A program made the position numbers and the translations under genes. 64,000 nucleotides of DNA, from contig DAOTNF010000003.1 of the NCBI GenBank assembly GCA_035450685.1, positions 74,252 to 138,251 on the forward strand, in the 5' to 3' direction. This DNA is from Syntrophosphaera sp035450685 (GTDB taxonomy: Bacteria > Cloacimonadota > Cloacimonadia > Cloacimonadales > Cloacimonadaceae). Below, piece after piece: positions 36,552 through 44,474 of this stretch (positions are counted from its first letter, which is position 1; each line of letters starts with the position of its first letter). The notes under the pieces are model-generated. The model had not been told where the DNA came from and made no database searches. It saw nothing but the letters and a program-made list of their open reading frames with translations.

Positions 36552-36716
36552 CACCTATATATTATGAGGAGGATTGCCCTCATTTGCATCCCCCTCTCCG
36601 GCGTGGGTCTTTCTGGGGTCAACCTTATAATTTATAAGGATGACCTAAGGATGATGACCCCAAAGCCAGTAGCAGCAAAGGAGGGCGCTATGAAGGATTA
36701 TGATGATGGTTGCTGT
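36547..36716 (-). repeat. Family A repeat, copy 4 (inverted), overlapping a stop codon
   Basis: On the plus strand it starts CGTAGCACCTATATATTATG, the complement of the right end of copies 2 and 3. It then runs CATTTGCATCCCCCTCTCC, AACCTTATAATTTATAAGG, GATGACCTAAGGATGATG and CCAAAGCCAGTAGCAGCAAA, and ends about GGAGGGCGCTATGAAGG. The TAG of the upstream glycosyltransferase is within its first bases. Confidence 0.7.
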
Positions 36717-36981
36717 TGTGTTTGGCGAATGTAACACTAATTTGCTTGCACTCTATTCTATCTTTTTTGCAAATATGGGAGTGGGTTGTTTTGAACAAGC
36801 CAGTTATCTGCTGATGAAACCATTCCACTCAGTTTGATAGAAAGCCTGAAAATCAGGCTCGCGGAAAAAGCAATTGACAACAGAAGCCAGTAAAAAAGAG
36901 TGGTATATTCTGAACAAATGAACGACAAACACAGATAGGATTTATACATAATTAATAAGAGATACAGTGTATGAGGACACA
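36552..36981. other. Gap before the EF-G paralogue
   Basis: The first 165 bp are the family A repeat. The remaining 265 bp hold no gene. The sequence is AT-rich with TTGACA near 36884, but no well-placed -10 element is obvious. Confidence 0.5.
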
Positions 36982-39036
36982 ATGAAAGAATATGACTTAA
37001 AGAAGTTACGCAATCTTCTCTTCATGGGCTCCAGCGGTGCAGGAAAGACCACCCTGGCAGAGCAGATTTTCTATCTTACGCACACCACCACAAGGTTGGG
37101 TAAAATAGACGAAGGCAACACGGTCATGGATTTTGACGCTGAAGAAGTCAGCAGACGCATGACTCTGAACCTGAGCCTCGGATTTGTGAACCACAAAGAC
37201 CATAAGATCAACATCATCGACACCCCCGGCAATCCGGAATTCATCGGCGAAGTGATCGCCGCCATTCCAGCAGTGGAAAACGCGGTGGTGGTTGCCAACG
37301 CGACCGGTGGCTTTGAAGTGGGCATGGAATTGGCCGTTGAACAGCTCGACCACAAGAAAGTCGGTAAAGTGATCGTGGTCAACCGCATGGATAACGAACA
37401 TGCAGATTATTTCAAGACACTGGACAGCATCCGCGAAAACTCCGACTTAAACCCCACCCCTATCCATATTCCCATCGGCAAGGAAGGCGCGTTTGAAGGC
37501 GTGGTGGATATAATCCGCCAAAAAGCCCTGCGCCCCTCCGGTGAAAGCGATGTCCCCGCGGACATGCAGTCTGCCGTGGAAGAAGCACGCATGAATCTGA
37601 TGGAAGCGGTCGCCGAGACTGACGAGGAGCTTCTGAATGCCTTCCTGGAAAACATGGAGCTCAATGACACCCAGTTGATAGGCGGACTGAAGAAAGCCGT
37701 GGCCAAAGGAGACATCTGTCCTGCTTTCGTATGCTCTGCGCACACAGGCGTTGGTGTGTTGGCCTTTTTAGATGCCGTCACACAGTATCTGCCTTCTCCG
37801 GAGGATGCTAATCCCCTGCAAGTATTGGAAAACAACAATCCCAAGGAAATGGTGGTCAAGGCCGACGGCGAGCTTTTGGGCTATGTGTTCAAGCTTTATG
37901 CCGACCCCAACATGGGCGACTATGCCTATCTGAGGATCTTCTCCGGAACCCTCAAGACCGGAACGGAGTTTTACATCCCGGAAAAAGAGGCAAAGGACAA
38001 AGCTGGTAACATGTATTATATGCTTGGCAAAACCAGGAACGACACCCAAGAGATCAGAGCGGGTGAGATCGGAGCCCTGGTCAAGCTGAAATACGCAAAA
38101 GCCTTGAACAGCGTTACGGCGGTGGGTTCCAAGCTGTCGCTTCCCCTGCCTGAACTGCCCACACCAACCTACTGGCAGATGATCCGCGCAGCGCAGCAAT
38201 CCGACGAAGACAAGATCGGCCAGTCCCTGCAGCGCGTAATCGCCGAAGACCCAACCATCCGCTATGAACTCAACCAGGAAACACATGAAAACGTGATCTC
38301 CGGAATGGGGGAACAGCAGCTTCAACTGGTTCTGAAAAAGCTGAAAAACCGCTATAAAGTGGAAGCGATAATGAAAGACCCCCGCATCCCTTACAAAGAG
38401 ACCATCATGGGCGCGGCGGAATCCCAATACCGCCACAAAAAGCAATCCGGCGGACGCGGCCAGTATGGCGAAGTGTATTTCCGCATCAAACCCACCGAGC
38501 GCGGAGAAGGCTTCCAGTTCATCAACGCGATCGTTGGCGGCGTGATCCCCTCAAACTTCATCCCGGCGATCGAAAAAGGCCTGGTGGAAACCATGGAAAA
38601 GGGTATCATTGCAGGTTATCAGGTGGTTGACGTGAGCGTTGAGGTCTATTATGGCAGCTACCACGACGTTGACAGCTCTGAAATGGCTTTCAAGATCGCC
38701 TCATCAATGGCGCTCAAGGAAGGCTTCAAGAAGTGCAAACCGATCCTCCTCGAGCCCATCCACGACCTGGTGATCATTGTTCCCAGCGAATATATGGGCG
38801 ACGTGATGGGCGACATCAGCACCCGCAGGGGACGCATCATGGGGATGGAACAGCGCGGCAAGAAGCAGTATCTGAATGCCCAGATGCCCGTGGCGGAGAT
38901 TTATCAGTATTTCCCCGCCTTAAAATCGTTCACCCAGGGAAGGGGCAGATTTACCCAGAAATTCTCACATTACGAGAAGGTTCCGGACGAAATAGCGGCC
39001 AAAGTCATAGCCGCCTGGCAGGATTCGGAAGCCTAA
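36982..39036 (+). CDS. Elongation factor G paralogue (EF-G2-like)
   Basis: 684 residues from the ATG at 36982, which has GAGG upstream. The five-domain EF-G order is complete: GTPase with P-loop GSSGAGKTTLAEQ, domain II (ADPNMGDYAYLRIFSGTLKTG), domain III (GMGEQQLQLVLKKL), domain IV (QSGGRGQYGEVYFRI) and domain V (GDISTRRGRIMGMEQRG). The G3 motif reads DTPGNPEF, so the catalytic His of DTPGH is Asn. The G4 motif is NRMD in place of NKMD. This places it with slow or specialised EF-G2-type factors, not the housekeeping translocase, which must be elsewhere. It stands alone between a repeat and a strong terminator. Confidence 0.88.
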   Translation: MKEYDLKKLRNLLFMGSSGAGKTTLAEQIFYLTHTTTRLGKIDEGNTVMDFDAEEVSRRMTLNLSLGFVNHKDHKINIIDTPGNPEFIGEVIAAIPAVENAVVVANATGGFEVGMELAVEQLDHKKVGKVIVVNRMDNEHADYFKTLDSIRENSDLNPTPIHIPIGKEGAFEGVVDIIRQKALRPSGESDVPADMQSAVEEARMNLMEAVAETDEELLNAFLENMELNDTQLIGGLKKAVAKGDICPAFVCSAHTGVGVLAFLDAVTQYLPSPEDANPLQVLENNNPKEMVVKADGELLGYVFKLYADPNMGDYAYLRIFSGTLKTGTEFYIPEKEAKDKAGNMYYMLGKTRNDTQEIRAGEIGALVKLKYAKALNSVTAVGSKLSLPLPELPTPTYWQMIRAAQQSDEDKIGQSLQRVIAEDPTIRYELNQETHENVISGMGEQQLQLVLKKLKNRYKVEAIMKDPRIPYKETIMGAAESQYRHKKQSGGRGQYGEVYFRIKPTERGEGFQFINAIVGGVIPSNFIPAIEKGLVETMEKGIIAGYQVVDVSVEVYYGSYHDVDSSEMAFKIASSMALKEGFKKCKPILLEPIHDLVIIVPSEYMGDVMGDISTRRGRIMGMEQRGKKQYLNAQMPVAEIYQYFPALKSFTQGRGRFTQKFSHYEKVPDEIAAKVIAAWQDSEA

Positions 39037-39063
39037 ACGATTCCCGATAATAGACAGATTCCT

Positions 39064-39099
39064 GGGGGAGGCTATGAGATATAGCCTGCCCCCTTTTTT
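39064..39099 (+). terminator. Terminator after the EF-G paralogue
   Basis: GGGGGAGGCTAT and ATAGCCTGCCCCC pair with a single bulge around GAGAT and are followed by TTTTTTCTTTCTT. A clear rho-independent terminator. Confidence 0.85.
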
Positions 39100-39104
39100 C
39101 TTTC

Positions 39105-39143
39105 TTGACATTATATAGCCTGTTATGCAGACTGGCATAACAG
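39105..39143 (+). promoter_or_regulatory. TTGACA box and perfect 9-bp inverted repeat before yebC-ruvCA
   Basis: TTGACA (39105-39110) is followed by CTGTTATGC (39120-39128), six bases, and GCATAACAG (39135-39143), an exact inverted repeat ending 34 bp before the yebC ATG. It is placed where an operator would block transcription. The outer CTGT...ACAG recalls SOS boxes, but the spacing is not that of the E. coli LexA site. Confidence 0.45.
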
Positions 39144-39176
39144 TGACAATGATCAAACAACTATAAAGAGGTTCAT

Positions 39177-39926
39177 ATGTCCGGACACAATAAGTGGAGT
39201 TCCATCAAACACAAAAAAGGCGCGGCTGACGCCAAACGAGGGCAGCTTTTTACCCGCATCGTGAAAGAGATAATTCTGGCAGCAAAGAACGGCGGAGGTG
39301 ACCCCGAAATGAATCCCCGCCTCAGAACCGCTGTGCTAACCGCAAAAGCGGCCAATATGCCCAGGGAAAACATCGAAAGAGCCATCAAGAGAGGCACTGG
39401 CGAGATTGAGGGCGCTGCATACGAAGAGATCACCTACGAAGGCTACGGGCACAACGGAGTGGGTATCGTGGTCGATGTGATGACCGATAACAAGAACCGC
39501 ACCGTGGCTGATCTGAGACACGCTTTTTCCAAATATGGAGGAAACCTGGCGGAATCGGGTGCGGTGGCCTGGAACTTTGAGCAAAAAGGTTATTTCACCG
39601 TTCCCGCCGCGGGGCTTGACGAAGATGAGTTTATGATGCAGGCGCTGGAAGCCGGCGCGGAAGATGTGGAGCTGAGTGACGATTTTTACGAGATATACAC
39701 AGCCCCCACCGAATTCCATACCGTTCTGGCAAATATGGAAAACATGGGGTTCCCTGTGGAGAACGCCGAGCTCACCAGAGTGCCTAAAAACACCGTAAAC
39801 GCCGATGATGTGGCTCCCAAGCTGTTCAAGCTGATTGAGGTATTGGAAGAGTTGGACGACGTTCAGAAAGTTTATTCCAACTTTGAAGTATCCGACTCTA
39901 TTATGGCGGCTCTCAGCCAGGAATAG
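39177..39926 (+). CDS. yebC: YebC/PmpR family protein
   Basis: 249 residues. The start SGHNKWSSIKHKKGAADAKRG and the block NMPRENIERAIKRGTGE are diagnostic, and the acidic C-terminal domains are complete. Members are described as transcription regulators or as ribosome-associated factors that relieve proline stalling. The ribosome site AGAGG precedes the ATG. Its stop codon overlaps the GTG start of ruvC, so it heads the ruvCA operon as in many bacteria. Confidence 0.95.
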   Translation: MSGHNKWSSIKHKKGAADAKRGQLFTRIVKEIILAAKNGGGDPEMNPRLRTAVLTAKAANMPRENIERAIKRGTGEIEGAAYEEITYEGYGHNGVGIVVDVMTDNKNRTVADLRHAFSKYGGNLAESGAVAWNFEQKGYFTVPAAGLDEDEFMMQALEAGAEDVELSDDFYEIYTAPTEFHTVLANMENMGFPVENAELTRVPKNTVNADDVAPKLFKLIEVLEELDDVQKVYSNFEVSDSIMAALSQE

Positions 39927-40405
39927 TGCTGATCATCGGCATTGATCCCGGCAGCCGCTACTGCGGCTATGGATTGCTTGAGATCCAAAAGAAGCGGATC
40001 GTCGCTGCGGGTTGCGATGTAATTGATGTATCCCGCGAAAAGGATATCCTCAAGCGCCTGAACATGCTCTATAGCGCAATTGATGCCATATTGGACGAGT
40101 ATAATCCGGATGTGGCGACCGTGGAAAGCATGTTCTTGCAAAGACACGTGCGCAGCATCTTCACCCTGGGGCATGCCCGGGGGGTTATCCTGCTTTCGAT
40201 AGCCAGGCACAATCTGCAGATGCTGGAATACAGCCCCCGGGAGATAAAGAAAGCCGTGGTCGGCAATGGAAACGCGTCCAAACAGCAGGTGCGCTACATG
40301 GTGAGCAAATTGCTAAACCTCAAATCCGCGCCCAAGCGGGATGACGCCTATGACGCCCTGGGAATCGCTTTGTGCCATTATCACAGGATAAAATACGAAT
40401 TATGA
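39926..40405 (+). CDS. ruvC: Holliday junction endodeoxyribonuclease RuvC
   Basis: 159 residues, GTG start overlapping the yebC stop codon. The RNase H-like fold has the catalytic acids in IIGIDPGSRYCGYG (Asp), VATVESMF (Glu) and KRDDAYDALGIALCH (paired Asp). It resolves recombination crossovers bound by RuvAB. It overlaps ruvA by ATGA. The length is normal. Confidence 0.96.
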   Translation: MLIIGIDPGSRYCGYGLLEIQKKRIVAAGCDVIDVSREKDILKRLNMLYSAIDAILDEYNPDVATVESMFLQRHVRSIFTLGHARGVILLSIARHNLQMLEYSPREIKKAVVGNGNASKQQVRYMVSKLLNLKSAPKRDDAYDALGIALCHYHRIKYEL

Positions 40406-41007
40406 TCAGCTATATCCAAGGCACCCTTGTCAGCAAACACCCTGTGACGGCGGTGGTGGAAACAAAAATGGGGATAGCTTTCGAGCTGGGCATCCCGGTG
40501 AGCACCTTTGAAGCGTTGCCCGACGAGGGCATGAGCTGCCTGCTTTACACCCATCTGCACATCAGCCAGGACGATGTGCGCCTGTTTGGATTTGCCACCA
40601 AGCTAGAGAAGGAATTGTACCAGCAGTTGGTGCGCATTTCCGGGGTGGGCCCCAAAATAGCCCTCTCGATCCTGTCCACTTTGTCGATCCAGGCTTTTGT
40701 AAAAGCCATCGAAAGCGAGGAGACTGCCCTCTTGAGGAGGGTGCCCGGGATAGGACTCAAGTCGGCTCAACGCCTGGTGATTGAGTTGAAAGGCAGGGTT
40801 GCTCATCTGCTCGATGATCTGCCCTCCGCGGGCAAGTCCATGGATGGCATGGCCGCTCTGGAAGTAGAGACGGCGCTGGAATCCCTGGGCTTCAATCTGC
40901 GCGAGATCAAAAGAGAGCTTAGCTTGCTGCCGTCGGATGCCAGGAGCATGAGCAGCGAACAGTTGATTAAAGAAATGATCAAACGGCTTTACCAGAAGAC
41001 AAAATAA
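40402..41007 (+). CDS. ruvA: Holliday junction branch migration protein RuvA
   Basis: 201 residues from the ATG at 40402 that overlaps the ruvC stop codon. Domain I (MISYIQGTLVSKHP) is an OB fold. Domain II carries two helix-hairpin-helix motifs (RISGVGPKIALSIL and RRVPGIGLKSAQRLVIELKGR). Domain III (EVETALESLGFNLREI) contacts RuvB. It binds Holliday junctions and positions the RuvB motor. No ruvB follows; the next gene is rsmB, whose start overlaps the ruvA stop codon. Confidence 0.96.
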   Translation: MISYIQGTLVSKHPVTAVVETKMGIAFELGIPVSTFEALPDEGMSCLLYTHLHISQDDVRLFGFATKLEKELYQQLVRISGVGPKIALSILSTLSIQAFVKAIESEETALLRRVPGIGLKSAQRLVIELKGRVAHLLDDLPSAGKSMDGMAALEVETALESLGFNLREIKRELSLLPSDARSMSSEQLIKEMIKRLYQKTK

Positions 41008-42317
41008 TGTTCCGCGCCATAGCATACCAAACGATTCTCAAGGTCTTCAAGAATCTGGAGTTTTCCGACGCCGTATTGCGCCAGAGGGCGGCCAAGATTC
41101 ACGGCGAGCCGTCCAACATTCCGCTGTTTTACACCCTGGTCAAAGGCGTGGTCAAGCAACGCCTCAAACTCGACTTTATCCTCTCCCACTACACGGATGA
41201 CAAGAAGTTTGAGGCCACCGATATCAAGATCAAGATCATGCTATACATCGGGCTCTACCAACTGATGTATATGGATTCCATTCCGGCGCATGCGGCGGTT
41301 AATGAAACAGTGGAACTGGCGAAAACCACCCTCGGAGACAAGGTGGCGGATTTTGTCAACGCGGTGCTCAGGGCCTGGCAAAGAAACCCTGAGATCGAAT
41401 ATCCTTCTGACCCCGTCCACCGGATCGCCTGCGAGCATTCCTACCCTCCCGAACTGATAGAAAAGTGGATATCCATCTGGGGCGAGGAAAATACCGAGTA
41501 CCTGGCAATCTATTACAATGAGAATCCCAAGCTGCATCTGCGTGTCAATTCCACTGCCACCACCCCGGAAAAGCTGATCCAGTATTTCGCCAAGCGGGAG
41601 ATTGTCGTGGAAAAAGCTCCAGCATGTTCGCAGATGCTCATTACGGACAACGCCGATGTGTTGGATGATGTCGCTTTTTCGGAAGGGTATTTCTCGATTC
41701 AGGACTGTTCCTCGGCGATGGTGGTTGATCTGCTGGATCCGCAACCTGATGAAAACATACTCGATCTTTTTGCCGCTCCGGGCGGGAAATGCACCTACAT
41801 TGCGGAAAAGATGGAAAACACCGGCGAGGTCGTGGCCGTGGACAAAATTCCCAGCAAAATGAAGCTGCTCAAGCAGGCTGCTGACCGGCTTCAGCTCACC
41901 AACATCAAGCAGATCGTAACCGACGCTTTCAAGTATGGCCCGGTGGCGCCCGCTTATCACAGGGTTTTGGTGGACGCCCCCTGCTCAGGCTGGGGAGTTT
42001 TTGGCCGCAAAGCCGACCTCCGCTGGCAGGCTCATCAGAATCTTAACGAACTGGTAAAACTGCAGGCCAAGGCCCTGGAATACGCCGCCAATTTCGTCGC
42101 CAAAGGGGGAACCCTGGTTTATTCCACCTGCACCTTGAACCCCGCCGAGAATGACGAACAAATCAAGAATTTCCTGGCCCGCAATAAGAACTTCACTTTG
42201 GTGGATGCCGCATCCTATCTTGACCCACTCTATGTGGATTCGTCTTTTTACCGGACGCTTCCTTTCAAGCACAATATCGATGGCGCATTTGCCGCCAGGA
42301 TGGCCAAATCAACTTAG
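41007..42317 (+). CDS. rsmB: 16S rRNA (cytosine-967-C5)-methyltransferase RsmB
   Basis: 436 residues. An N-terminal NusB-like RNA-binding domain (about 1-140, with IPAHAAVNETVELAK) precedes the Rossmann methyltransferase. SAM motif I is LDLFAAPGGKCTYIAEKM. The two catalytic Cys are in VDAPCSGWGVFGRK and VYSTCTLNPAEND. It methylates C967 of 16S rRNA. The ATG shares bases with the ruvA stop codon. The PASTA gene follows after 8 bp. Confidence 0.94.
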   Translation: MFRAIAYQTILKVFKNLEFSDAVLRQRAAKIHGEPSNIPLFYTLVKGVVKQRLKLDFILSHYTDDKKFEATDIKIKIMLYIGLYQLMYMDSIPAHAAVNETVELAKTTLGDKVADFVNAVLRAWQRNPEIEYPSDPVHRIACEHSYPPELIEKWISIWGEENTEYLAIYYNENPKLHLRVNSTATTPEKLIQYFAKREIVVEKAPACSQMLITDNADVLDDVAFSEGYFSIQDCSSAMVVDLLDPQPDENILDLFAAPGGKCTYIAEKMENTGEVVAVDKIPSKMKLLKQAADRLQLTNIKQIVTDAFKYGPVAPAYHRVLVDAPCSGWGVFGRKADLRWQAHQNLNELVKLQAKALEYAANFVAKGGTLVYSTCTLNPAENDEQIKNFLARNKNFTLVDAASYLDPLYVDSSFYRTLPFKHNIDGAFAARMAKST

Positions 42318-42325
42318 GAACCGAT

Positions 42326-42895
42326 ATGAAAAAGAAAAAGTCCAAAAAAGCGCTTTACATCATCGGCATCGGTCTGGGCATAATATTCCTGAGCGCTTTT
42401 GTGACCAGCCAGATCATCTTCCCCGTCCTTTTTGGCAGAGCAAAAAATATTGAGGTGCCAAACCTGGTAGGCTCCACCATCTCAGTTGCCAGAAACGATC
42501 TAAAACAATTGGGACTGCATGTGATTGTGAGGGATTCAGTCTGGTCGGAAGATAAAAAGATCGATACCATCCTGGAGCAATTTCCCGAACCGGGGAAGAA
42601 GCTTAAACCAGAGGGAGTGGTTCAGGTCGTGGTTTCCATAGGTTCCAGGATGAGACCCGTCCCATCCCTGATTGGCGCCACTTATACCGAGGCGTATATG
42701 AGCCTCAGAAACAGTGGTTTCAAAGCAATTGTTGCCGACTCGGTCTATTCGGAAAGCTACCCTGTGAATACGGTCGTGCGCAGTTCGCCTTCCGCCAACA
42801 AGATGCTGGAACAGGGAAAGTCGGTGAGGCTGTATCTCAGCAGGGGCCCCGAACCTCATTACAATGAAGATGATGAGCTGCTGTTAGAGGAGTAA
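42326..42895 (+). CDS. PASTA domain membrane protein
   Basis: 189 residues. A short Lys-rich cytoplasmic tail and one membrane helix (about 9-31) are followed by two PASTA repeats (about 38-110 and 112-175). The repeats show the typical EVPNLVGSTISVARNDLKQLG and VPSLIGATYTEAYMSLRNSG starts. The tail is acidic. PASTA domains sense muropeptides or bind penicillin-binding proteins, usually attached to a kinase or transpeptidase. Here they stand alone with no enzymatic domain, a form also found in Bacteroidota-like genomes. It is probably cotranscribed with rsmB. Confidence 0.85.
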   Translation: MKKKKSKKALYIIGIGLGIIFLSAFVTSQIIFPVLFGRAKNIEVPNLVGSTISVARNDLKQLGLHVIVRDSVWSEDKKIDTILEQFPEPGKKLKPEGVVQVVVSIGSRMRPVPSLIGATYTEAYMSLRNSGFKAIVADSVYSESYPVNTVVRSSPSANKMLEQGKSVRLYLSRGPEPHYNEDDELLLEE

Positions 42896-42901
42896 GCGGA
42901 G

Positions 42902-43141
42902 TTGAACCCTTTACTGCCTGCCGACAGAGCTTACCTCCATATCGAGATTGAAGTCAAGGCTGGCAAGCAGTGCCTTTTCAACCATCTGCTCGACTCAATT
43001 GAAGGCCTGGCAAGCAGAAGTGTTAACGCCAACCCGGACAAGCTGGATGTATATTTTGACCTCAAGCTGGAAAACGACTTTGAGCTTTTTCTTGAGGCGT
43101 GGAATTCTTTTTCTCATTCTGATAATAACCACATAGACTAA
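42902..43141 (+). CDS. Small hypothetical protein (79 residues)
   Basis: The TTG start at 42902 has GAGGAG eight bases upstream, overlapping the end of the PASTA gene. The sequence LHIEIEVKAGKQCLFNHLLDSIEG then LDVYFDLKLENDFELFLEAWNSF suggests a small alpha/beta fold. No signal peptide, membrane segment or known motif is seen. Its position as the last gene of the ruv operon suggests it is real, but the function is unknown. Confidence 0.5.
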   Translation: MNPLLPADRAYLHIEIEVKAGKQCLFNHLLDSIEGLASRSVNANPDKLDVYFDLKLENDFELFLEAWNSFSHSDNNHID

Positions 43142-43262
43142 CCATCTGAGCCTGATCGTTTTATTTCATGCAGTTTTGCAGGTAGTGATAGAGAAAAGAA
43201 ATACTGGGTAGCGGATTCGAACAGATTATCAATAAGGATGGAGTATCTGCCTGTTCCCGCCT

Positions 43263-43360
43263 TCATACCTTGATCGCTAATTGATCGCTCATTGATCGCA
43301 GAGCAATCGCTGCACCGGAAATTACCTGGCGTTCAACAGGCGCTCAATGGAGCATGGGAA
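43263..43360 (+). repeat. Family C dispersed repeat, copy 3
   Basis: TCATACCTTGATCGCTAATTG, ATCGCTCATTGATCGCAGAGC, AATCGCTGCACC and GGCGTTCAACAGGCGCTCAATGG. The unit is repeated about every 10 bp with a GTTCAA...CAATGG end as in copy 1. Confidence 0.6.
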
Positions 43361-43469
43361 CAGGAGGGAATCAGGACAGCTTTCAACACACCTAAAAAGA
43401 GCTGTCCCAAATGCCACTCGAATCGAGTAAAGAAAGCCCCCGGTCATTGTATCCGAAAACCGGGAATGA

Positions 43470-43493
43470 AAAAGCCGCCTTATGCAAGGCGGC
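43470..43493 (-). terminator. Terminator of the coiled-coil protein gene
   Basis: On the minus strand GCCGCCTT and AAGGCGGC form an 8-bp perfect stem with a 4-nt loop, followed by TTTTTC. It lies 23 bp after the stop codon. Confidence 0.8.
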
Positions 43494-43515
43494 CTATATC
43501 ATTTCTGATGAAGTA

Positions 43516-44388
43516 TTACAACAGTTCTATAACCAGGAACTTTTGTTTGCGGAAGTGGTCCGGATCGGTGACTGTCAGCACATATTCGTTGCCCACTTTT
43601 TCCACCTTGTAGGATGCAGCAACATGGTTGGAGAGCACAGCGTAACCCTTTTTAGTAACGGGGAAGCTGATGGTCTGCTGATCCAACAGGTTAAACTCCG
43701 TAAATTTGCTGGTATCGATTTCCTTGGTCACCACCGATACTCTGCCGATGCCCAGGATTCCGCCCTTGCGGTTGATGATACCTTTGTTTATCAGTTCCTT
43801 GCGGGTGCCAACAACGTAGAACTGCCTGTTGCTTTCATAGGTCTGGTTGGAAATGACGCCTTCCTTGTCCTTGATCAGGCTTTCGCGCTTTGCTATCTCG
43901 GCCTGGGATTGCTGTCGTTCGCTGTCCAGGGTGGCGCTCATTTCTCCCAGTCTGCCTTCCAGTTCTGCCACGATCTTCTCTTTGTCGGCCACAGAAGCTT
44001 TTAATTTGTTCACGATGTTTTGGATGCTTGCCAGTTGGTTTTTACTGTTCGCCAGTTGCGATTCCAGACTGGCAATCCTCTTCTTGTCGGCTTCGATCTG
44101 AGAGCGCATCTTGGTGATGGTGCTCATCAGTTGTGATCTGCGTTCTTCCGGTGTGCTTCCCGGAGCTTCGCCCACCACGCCAATGCTGCCAAACAGATCG
44201 GCATCCATGGAGTCCAGACTGCTCTGGATCTCGTTCAGGGTGGAGGTGGAGCTTTCATACAGTGCTTGCAGCTCCTCATTGCTCTTCATCAGGGTCTTGG
44301 CTTTATTGGCTGAATTCATCCACATCGCGCCAAAAATGATAGCGGCTATGGCCAAAATCGCCAGAATTATCCATGAACTTGTTTTCAT
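43516..44388 (-). CDS. Membrane-anchored coiled-coil protein (Bacteroidota adhesin-like)
   Basis: 290 residues. An N-terminal membrane helix (about 7-24) is followed by a long heptad coiled coil (about 28-185, rich in K/E/Q/S). A C-terminal beta domain contains RQFYVVGTRKELINKGIINRKGG, LGIGRVSVV and DPDHFRKQKFLVIELL. The layout resembles the Cbp1-like/putative adhesin proteins of Bacteroidota. The protein may sit in the periplasm with its coil spanning part of the envelope. No catalytic motif is seen. It is a single-gene unit with its own terminator. Confidence 0.65.
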   Translation of the reverse strand: MKTSSWIILAILAIAAIIFGAMWMNSANKAKTLMKSNEELQALYESSTSTLNEIQSSLDSMDADLFGSIGVVGEAPGSTPEERRSQLMSTITKMRSQIEADKKRIASLESQLANSKNQLASIQNIVNKLKASVADKEKIVAELEGRLGEMSATLDSERQQSQAEIAKRESLIKDKEGVISNQTYESNRQFYVVGTRKELINKGIINRKGGILGIGRVSVVTKEIDTSKFTEFNLLDQQTISFPVTKKGYAVLSNHVAASYKVEKVGNEYVLTVTDPDHFRKQKFLVIELL

Positions 44389-44474
44389 GCTTGACTCCTT
44401 GCGTGCAATTTATTGCATGGTACAAAGATCAGACAGGCCATGATCCTGTCAAGACCAAAAGAAAACGGCCTCTT

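Larger units (their letters stand above)
43142..43515. other. Gene-free gap with a family C repeat and a terminator
   Basis: The gap lies between the convergent ruv-operon end and the coiled-coil gene. It holds family C copy 3 (about 43263-43360) and the terminator at 43470-43493. GGATTCGAAC near 43213 looks like a tRNA T-loop fragment but no tRNA folds around it. Confidence 0.55.

Noticed and set aside
37768..38445. 225-codon minus-strand frame opposite the EF-G paralogue
   Set aside because: Shadow frame with no independent support.
43200..43230. GGATTCGAAC sequence resembling a tRNA T-loop
   Set aside because: No acceptor, D or anticodon stems can be formed around it.
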